From an uncultured Parafilimonas sp. (GTDB taxonomy: Bacteria; Bacteroidota; Bacteroidia; Chitinophagales; Chitinophagaceae): a stretch of DNA of 17,425 bases. Location of the stretch: the NCBI GenBank assembly GCA_937892395.1, contig CALAGJ010000014.1, positions 1 through 17,425 of the forward strand, written 5' to 3'. Below are positions 12,616-17,425 of the stretch, piece after piece; the stretch's first letter is position 1, and every line of letters starts with the position of its first letter. The notes under the pieces are model-generated. The model searched no databases and was not told the origin of the DNA. It was given only the letters and a program-made list of their open reading frames with translations. Position numbers and translations under genes: made by a program.

Positions 12616-13119
12616 ATGGATTTTAAGCAAATAAAACTACTGTATAGACATGTCATTTCTGATACTGCAGTTCAGGAATGGGAGCAATTGATATGGCAAG
12701 TTACTTACAATGAATTTTTATTGCGTAGCCAAGCATATAATACCGAGCATAAATTCCTTCTTTTTTCAGAAATGGTAGCTGCAAATGGCAAAGCAAACGC
12801 TCTTCATTACAAAATAGGAATACAGGCTACGCCATTTATAAATAAACTCAATAATGTAATACCCCATTTTATAGGAACATTACACGAGCCAATCCGTTTT
12901 GAAATGGCTGAAGTAAAACTAATAGAGTCTGCAATAAATGATATAAGTAAGCATGTGATAGCTATTACATTCACAACGCCAACATTTATTTTGGCACAAA
13001 TTTTTGGTGATATAATCCTTTGTACAGAAATGGAAACGCCTTCAAATCCAAATGCATCTGACCCTGTGCATTTTATGGTAAAATTGAAAGAAGGCATTGG
13101 TATGGATATTATTGGATAG
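12616..13119 (+). CDS. Hypothetical soluble protein, second gene after the dioxygenase
   Basis: 167 aa from the ATG at 12616; GTG at 12613 is the alternative, and the ATG at 12609 is out of frame and stops at once. I recognise no family. The N-terminal part is helical (FKQIKLLYRHVISDTAVQEWEQLIWQVTYNEFLL). The middle has alternating strands (HYKIGIQATPFI, IGTLHEPIRFEMAEVKLI, HVIAITFTTPTFILAQIFGDIIL). The end is VHFMVKLKEGIGMDIIG. There is no signal peptide, membrane helix, cysteine motif or obvious catalytic signature. It starts 8 nt after the dioxygenase stop, so the two are almost certainly co-transcribed, though the protein seems cytoplasmic and its partner exported. Confidence 0.75.
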   Translation: MDFKQIKLLYRHVISDTAVQEWEQLIWQVTYNEFLLRSQAYNTEHKFLLFSEMVAANGKANALHYKIGIQATPFINKLNNVIPHFIGTLHEPIRFEMAEVKLIESAINDISKHVIAITFTTPTFILAQIFGDIILCTEMETPSNPNASDPVHFMVKLKEGIGMDIIG

Positions 13120-13226
13120 AAGATTTTATTTTGAAGTAGCTTATGGTTTTGATTAACAGCAGTACATTTTTTTAGGGAAACTATCCACAGCCTTTTTTAA
13201 AAGCCCTGCTTCTTTGGTGATGCACT

Positions 13227-13234
13227 TATATTTG
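13227..13234 (+). promoter_or_regulatory. -7 promoter box of glyA
   Basis: TATATTTG matches TAnnTTTG exactly and lies 18 bp before the glyA ATG, giving a leader of about 13 nt. No clear -33 TTTG lies at 19-21 bp; a TTTG at 13213-13216 is too close. Confidence 0.6.
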
Positions 13235-13252
13235 TACCCAAAATATTGATGC

Positions 13253-14533
13253 ATGCAGAGAGATACAGTTGTTTTTGATTTAATCCAAAAAGAATTAGAA
13301 CGCCAGCGGAATGGCATAGAATTGATAGCCTCTGAAAATTTTACCAGTTTGCAGGTCATGCAAGCTATGGGGCATGTAATGACAAATAAATATGCAGAAG
13401 GATACCCTGGCAGAAGGTATTATGGAGGTTGTGCCATTGTGGATCAAACCGAACAATTGGCCATAGACAGATTAAAGCAAGTATTCAATATTCAATATGC
13501 CAATGTGCAACCCCATAGTGGCGCACAAGCAAATGCAGCACTCATGCTAGCCATCTTAAAACCTGGGGATGCTATCCTTGGTTTAGACCTTAGTATGGGT
13601 GGTCACCTTACACACGGAAGTGCTGTAAACTTTAGTGGAAAATTATATGAGCCTCATTTTTATGGTGTCGTAAAAGAGACGGGCTTAATTGACTATGATA
13701 TGCTTGAGTCAAAAGCAAAAGAGGTGAGGCCAAAGTTAATTATTTGTGGTGCCAGTGCTTATAGTAGAGATATTGATTATGCACGTATAAGAGCAGTTGC
13801 AAATGCAGTAGGTGCTTTTGTGATGGCAGATATTGCACACCCAGCAGGCTTAATTGCAAAACAACTTCTGAATGACCCATTTGACCATTGTCATTTTGTA
13901 ACCAGCACAACGCATAAAACACTACGTGGCCCCAGAGGCGGCGTTATCATGATGCGCAATGATTTCGAAAACCCATTTGGCATAAAAGATCCAAAAGGAA
14001 ATACACGCCTCATGAGTCACCTCATAGATATGGCCGTATTTCCTGGTACACAGGGTGGCCCGTTGGAGCATGTTATTGCCGCTAAGGCCATCGCCTTTGG
14101 CGAAATTTTAAGTGATGATTTTACGTTGTATGCTAAGCAGGTGCAAAAAAACGCACAAGCCATGGCAAAGGCATTTACAGACAAAGATTACCATATTGTA
14201 AGTAATGGTACCGATAACCACCTAATGCTTATCGATTTGAGGAATAAAAATATTAGTGGCAAAAAATCTGAACAAGTGCTTGGTGCGGCCGAGATTACTG
14301 TAAATAAAAATATGGTGCCTTTTGACGATAAGAGTGCTTTTGTAACCAGTGGTATAAGGGTTGGTGTAGCAGCCATTACAACAAGGGGTATGCAGGAAAC
14401 CCACATGAGTCAAATAGTTGATTTTATTGATAGAGTCTTAATGCATGCTGATAATACGGATATACTTGCATCAGTAGGGCATGAGGTAAATGATTTTATG
14501 CAACAGTTTCCACTCTATCCCGAACTTGGATAA
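13253..14533 (+). CDS. glyA: Serine hydroxymethyltransferase
   Basis: 426 aa, full length. It converts serine and tetrahydrofolate to glycine and 5,10-methylene-tetrahydrofolate using PLP, the main one-carbon source of the cytoplasm. Family hallmarks run through it: RNGIELIASENF (residues 19-30), TNKYAEGYPGRRYYGGC (43-59), NVQPHSGAQAN (83-93), DIAHPAGLI (184-192) and the PLP-lysine motif TTHKTLRGPRGG with Lys222. The end contains TSGIRVGVAAITTRGMQE. The ATG at 13253 gives the usual N-terminus and follows a good -7 box. The DUF4271 gene follows after 33 nt and is probably co-transcribed. Confidence 0.98.
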   Translation: MQRDTVVFDLIQKELERQRNGIELIASENFTSLQVMQAMGHVMTNKYAEGYPGRRYYGGCAIVDQTEQLAIDRLKQVFNIQYANVQPHSGAQANAALMLAILKPGDAILGLDLSMGGHLTHGSAVNFSGKLYEPHFYGVVKETGLIDYDMLESKAKEVRPKLIICGASAYSRDIDYARIRAVANAVGAFVMADIAHPAGLIAKQLLNDPFDHCHFVTSTTHKTLRGPRGGVIMMRNDFENPFGIKDPKGNTRLMSHLIDMAVFPGTQGGPLEHVIAAKAIAFGEILSDDFTLYAKQVQKNAQAMAKAFTDKDYHIVSNGTDNHLMLIDLRNKNISGKKSEQVLGAAEITVNKNMVPFDDKSAFVTSGIRVGVAAITTRGMQETHMSQIVDFIDRVLMHADNTDILASVGHEVNDFMQQFPLYPELG

Positions 14534-14566
14534 AGTATTGGCATCTATTGTCTGTCAAAACCCATT

Positions 14567-15571
14567 ATGAGGAAATTTAATTTTTTGGTTCTTCTAGCTT
14601 TTTTATGCTATTCATCATGGTCGCAAGATTCTGTACATTCACCGAAGGTGCAAGATACCCTGCCTTCAAAACAAAACAGACAAACAACAGGTGTTGAATA
14701 TTCCAAAACTGATACTTCGTTTTTAAGTGGTGACACAAATACAGCCTCGGGTAAGGTTGATACTTTGCCTGCTGCTGTATTCGATACCATTTCTGTACAT
14801 CCAGTAGTATCAAATGAGTGGCTCTCAGATACTGCATTCAAGGCATTTTTACATCTTACTTCATATAGGTCAAACCAAGGACCTGCACAAAGAAAAGAGG
14901 GCATGATACATGATGCCATTTACCCGGACAGTTTGTTTTATGGTTTAATTTTTTTGCTGCTACTATTTGGTATAACCAGAACTTTTTTTCCGGTGTATGT
15001 ACAAAATATTTTTAGCCTTTCATTTCAACCGGTATTTAGACAGGTGCAAACAAAAGAGTTACTAACCGGTCAAAGTATTTCGGCAGTATTATTGAACCTG
15101 CTGTTCATTTTGGCAGGAGGTATGCTAGCTGCTATTCTTGTATTTTATTATCAAAAAACCAGTTACCCTTTTATACAAATATTCTTATTAGCTGCTGCTT
15201 TGTTGTTCATTATATATAGCGTAAAATTTCTTTTCTTAAAATTTGCCGGGTGGGTATTTAATGCCGACGATGCAGCGGGTGAATATAGTTTTATTGTATT
15301 TCTCATTAATAAAGTTGTAGGCATAGTATTGCTACCTTTTTTATTGTTGCTGGCCTATTCAAATGATGAATGGAAACCTGTAATTATTACAACCTTAAGC
15401 TGTATAGTTGCCATCTTTTTTGGTATGAGATATTTGGTATTATTAACTAGGGTAAGAAGAACGATTCCATTAAATGCTTTTCATTTTCTCATTTATATAT
15501 TTGCTGTGGAAGTAATGCCAATTTTCATTATTTATAAGGCAGTTTTTTTCCCCGAAAGATTAAGCAAATAA
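14567..15571 (+). CDS. DUF4271 family membrane protein
   Basis: 334 aa. A Sec signal peptide covers residues 1-19 (FLVLLAFLCYSSWSQ). A Ser/Thr/Asp-rich periplasmic linker with a repeated VDTLP-like theme follows to about residue 115. Then comes a block of about six membrane helices (about 123-143, 167-192, 200-224, 240-262, 269-292 and 299-322) typical of DUF4271, a family known almost only from Bacteroidota. The entry sequence YPDSLFYGLIFLLLLFGITRTFFPVYV and the FRQVQTKELLTGQS stretch fit the family start. Its function is not established. Family members often sit near haem-biosynthesis genes; here the neighbour is glyA, which makes glycine, so the link is only suggestive. Confidence 0.85.
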   Translation: MRKFNFLVLLAFLCYSSWSQDSVHSPKVQDTLPSKQNRQTTGVEYSKTDTSFLSGDTNTASGKVDTLPAAVFDTISVHPVVSNEWLSDTAFKAFLHLTSYRSNQGPAQRKEGMIHDAIYPDSLFYGLIFLLLLFGITRTFFPVYVQNIFSLSFQPVFRQVQTKELLTGQSISAVLLNLLFILAGGMLAAILVFYYQKTSYPFIQIFLLAAALLFIIYSVKFLFLKFAGWVFNADDAAGEYSFIVFLINKVVGIVLLPFLLLLAYSNDEWKPVIITTLSCIVAIFFGMRYLVLLTRVRRTIPLNAFHFLIYIFAVEVMPIFIIYKAVFFPERLSK

Positions 15572-15644
15572 GGACTTTAATACTTTTAATAACTTAGATT
15601 AACCGCTTATCTAAAATTGCAATTTTATTCAACAAAAGTTCTCC

Positions 15645-15652
15645 TACATTTG
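15645..15652 (+). promoter_or_regulatory. -7 promoter box just before the ABC permease start, predicting a leaderless message
   Basis: TACATTTG matches TAnnTTTG exactly, and only 4 nt separate it from the ATG at 15657. With the usual distance from -7 box to start, transcription would begin at or within a base or two of the A of ATG. No clear -33 TTTG is seen at the right distance. Confidence 0.5.
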
Positions 15653-15656
15653 AGCC

Positions 15657-16910
15657 ATGTTTAAATTATTAAGCATTTTATGGAATAGCTTCCTAATGGC
15701 TTTACAGGAACTTAGGGTAAATAAATTGCGCACATTCCTTTCCTTATTTGGTATTACTATCGGCATTTTTTGTATCATAGGTGTATTGGCCACTGTAAAT
15801 AGTTTAGAGGGTAAAATACAAGATGATATACAATCTTTTGGTAGCAATACCATCTACATTGATAAGTGGGAATATTCCGGTGGTTCTGAGTACCCATGGT
15901 GGAAATTTGTCAATAGACCCAACCCAAAATTTGAAGAAGTAAAGTTGATAAAAGAAAGGAGTAGTTTGGCAAAATATATCAGCTACTTTAATAGTAGTAA
16001 CAGCAATGTAAAATATGAGGGCGAACAGCTAAATAATGTAAATATTTATGGTGTCACAGAGGATTTTGATGATATACAAACAGTAGAAATTGTATATGGC
16101 AGATACTTAACAGGCAATGATTTTGAAAGAGGATTGCCATCTGGTGTATTAGGTTTTACAAATGCGGAGCAGCTATTTGGTAAAGCAGAGAAGGCAGTGG
16201 GTAAGCAAGTATCCTTTGATGGTAAAACTGTGCTGATAACCGGTGTAATAAAAAAGCAAGGAGCAAGTATAATAAACGGGTTTGATTATGATAGATGTTT
16301 GATACTCAGCTACAGGTGTTATGCAAGTATTTATGATGTAAATAGTCAGAATGCTCAACCTTTTCTTTTAGTCAATGGCAAAGAAAATATCAGCACCATT
16401 GCATTGATTGATGAATTAAGAGGCATCATGCGTCAGATAAGAAGATTGAGCCCAAAAGCAAGTGACAATTTTGCATTGAATGATGTCAACAATTTCAGTG
16501 AAAGTGTAAGTGGTTTTTTTGGAAGCGTAAATGCCGGAGGATGGGCTATTGCCGGTATAAGTTTGATAGTAGGCGCATTTGGTGTTGCAAATATTATGTT
16601 TGTAACTGTAAGAGAAAGAACCAGTCAAATAGGGCTTAAAAAAGCAATTGGCGCAAAGAGCAAAACGATACTTACCGAATTTTTATTGGAGAGCGCATTT
16701 CTTTGTATTATAGGTGGGTTACTTGGTCTTTTCTTAGTATGGTTACTCACTCTTGGATTGAGTAGCGTTATGCCATTTCCCATTGTTATCTCTGGTGATA
16801 TTATTACTTTGGCATTTTCTATATGTATCATACTTGGCATACTTGCAGGCATTATTCCTGCTTCTATTGCAGCACGTATGAATCCAGTAGTGGCAATACG
16901 TAGTAAGTAG
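15657..16910 (+). CDS. MacB/FtsX-type ABC transporter permease
   Basis: 417 aa with the layout of the MacB family: a cytoplasmic start (ALQELRVNKLRTFLSLFGITIGI) leading into membrane helix 1 (about residues 22-45), a large periplasmic MacB core domain (about 46-280), then three C-terminal FtsX-domain helices (about 288-312, 338-366 and 376-404). The typical cytoplasmic loop VRERTSQIGLKKAIGAKSKTI lies between helices 2 and 3, and the end is the usual ARMNPVVAIRSK. These permeases work with an ATPase in mechanotransmission-type lipoprotein, peptide or drug export. No ATPase gene is adjacent here, so its partner is encoded elsewhere. The substrate cannot be read from the sequence. Confidence 0.93.
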   Translation: MFKLLSILWNSFLMALQELRVNKLRTFLSLFGITIGIFCIIGVLATVNSLEGKIQDDIQSFGSNTIYIDKWEYSGGSEYPWWKFVNRPNPKFEEVKLIKERSSLAKYISYFNSSNSNVKYEGEQLNNVNIYGVTEDFDDIQTVEIVYGRYLTGNDFERGLPSGVLGFTNAEQLFGKAEKAVGKQVSFDGKTVLITGVIKKQGASIINGFDYDRCLILSYRCYASIYDVNSQNAQPFLLVNGKENISTIALIDELRGIMRQIRRLSPKASDNFALNDVNNFSESVSGFFGSVNAGGWAIAGISLIVGAFGVANIMFVTVRERTSQIGLKKAIGAKSKTILTEFLLESAFLCIIGGLLGLFLVWLLTLGLSSVMPFPIVISGDIITLAFSICIILGILAGIIPASIAARMNPVVAIRSK

Positions 16911-17115
16911 TTGCTACCCATTGGCTCCTAATATTTCTTTAGTTGATTAGTGTTTTTACATTCAGGTTATAGCAATTCATTTTTTTGAAAGTTTTTTTAA
17001 TTTATAAGATTTTTGACCTTAATTTTCGTGATAGCAGACTTTTTTCAATTACTTGTCCGAAATCAAATAGGCCATTCGTTATATCCACAATATTTAAAAT
17101 CAAAATCAAAAAATT

Positions 17116-17425
17116 ATGGAAAAGTTTATGCTTATTTTTCAGAATGGTGAAACCAAAAGTAATCAAAGTGCTGAAGAAATGCAGCAACAAATGGGTAAAT
17201 GGTTTGCCTGGATTGGCCAACTAAGCGCAGCTGGAAAATATTTAGAAGGAGAACCATTGCTGCCGGGTGGAAAAATTGTAACGGGTATCAACACACATAC
17301 AGATGGGCCTTATTTAGAAGGGAAAGAAATCATTGGTGGATATTTTATTGTGCATGCTGAAAATATGGATGAAGCTATTGCCATGTGTAATGATTTTCCT
17401 GATTTTAACCTGGGAGGAAAAGTGC
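17116..17425 (+). CDS. YCII-related domain protein (partial, 3' end missing)
   Basis: The ATG at 17116 opens a frame that stays open to the right edge (103 codons). The sequence MEKFMLIFQNGE, then WFAWIGQLSAAGKYLEGEPL, GKIVTGINTHTDGPYLEGKEIIGGYFIV and MDEAIAMCNDFP is typical of the YCII/DGPF-type small proteins, with the DGPYLEGKE motif near residues 70-78. These are ferredoxin-like alpha/beta domains, often coded near sigma factors or PhnB-like proteins; their chemistry is mostly unknown. The 205-bp gap upstream (16911-17115) is AT-rich, and I see no clear promoter or terminator in it. Confidence 0.85.
   Translation, partial: MEKFMLIFQNGETKSNQSAEEMQQQMGKWFAWIGQLSAAGKYLEGEPLLPGGKIVTGINTHTDGPYLEGKEIIGGYFIVHAENMDEAIAMCNDFPDFNLGGKV

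Noticed and set aside
12807..13097. 96-codon frame on the minus strand
   Set aside because: It lies wholly antisense to the 167-aa gene, whose frame and close linkage to the dioxygenase fit better; the antisense product shows no motif.
14577..14919. Minus-strand frames of 86 and 103 codons
   Set aside because: They are antisense to the signal peptide and linker of the DUF4271 gene, without a promoter or family features.
1..17425. tRNA or rRNA genes as an integration target
   Set aside because: Scanning for T-loop-like GTTCGA boxes and cloverleaf ends gave nothing on either strand.

Overview
The window looks like a chromosomal stretch of a Bacteroidota bacterium, probably near the Chitinophagaceae. 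The reasons are low G+C, start codons preceded by A-rich rather than Shine-Dalgarno sequence, several -7 promoter boxes of the Bacteroidota form TAnnTTTG, a C-terminal sorting domain of the type IX secretion system, a DUF4271 protein, and a clade II type nitrous oxide reductase locus. The genus is an inference.

Positions 1-5194, minus strand: a nos operon for reducing N2O to N2. It reads from a single promoter: lipoprotein cytochrome c, nosZ (Sec/lipoprotein signal, CuZ and CuA motifs), a stem-loop terminator or attenuator, an unusual fusion of a four-helix membrane domain to a NosL domain that keeps its own internal lipobox, nosD, and the start of nosF, which runs off the left edge. A perfect palindrome of the Crp/FNR/DNR class (TGAC-N4-GTCA core) lies about 42 bp upstream of the start predicted from a perfect TAnnTTTG box, the geometry expected for class II activation under anoxic or nitrogen-oxide conditions.

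Positions 5195-7485: a gene-poor, pyrimidine-skewed region with one convincing gene, a DUF6943-like protein at 6471-6902. The rest is rich in inverted repeats: a 94-nt imperfect hairpin, a 127-bp unit with 10-bp ends, a 219-bp unit with 20-bp terminal inverted repeats around a 91-nt hairpin, a 53-nt nested hairpin, and two stem-loops with the same loop but different, self-compensating stems. I cannot match these to a known RNA or repeat family.

Positions 7486-9330, minus strand: a compact four-gene cassette closed by a terminator. It encodes a 267-aa protein of a Bacteroidota family without a known role, a DUF5675 protein, a small membrane/coiled-coil protein and a small hydrophobic protein. 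The look is phage-derived (lysis or holin-like), but there is no capsid, tail, integrase or terminase gene. Divergent to it is a staphylococcal-nuclease-like gene with a good promoter.

Positions 9921-11336: an inverted repeat around TTGTAC, then a surface protein with an endosialidase-chaperone (S74-like) domain and a T9SS sorting domain but no signal peptide, so it is probably 5'-truncated, followed by a clear terminator. A 590-bp non-coding stretch holds short inverted repeats and a degenerate copy of a CATTGCGAG...CGAAGCAA type dispersed repeat.

Positions 11882-17425, plus strand: ordinary chromosomal genes: an exported intradiol dioxygenase-like lipoprotein with an unknown partner gene, glyA with a DUF4271 membrane protein, a MacB/FtsX-type ABC permease that may be read from a leaderless message, and the start of a YCII-related protein cut by the right edge.
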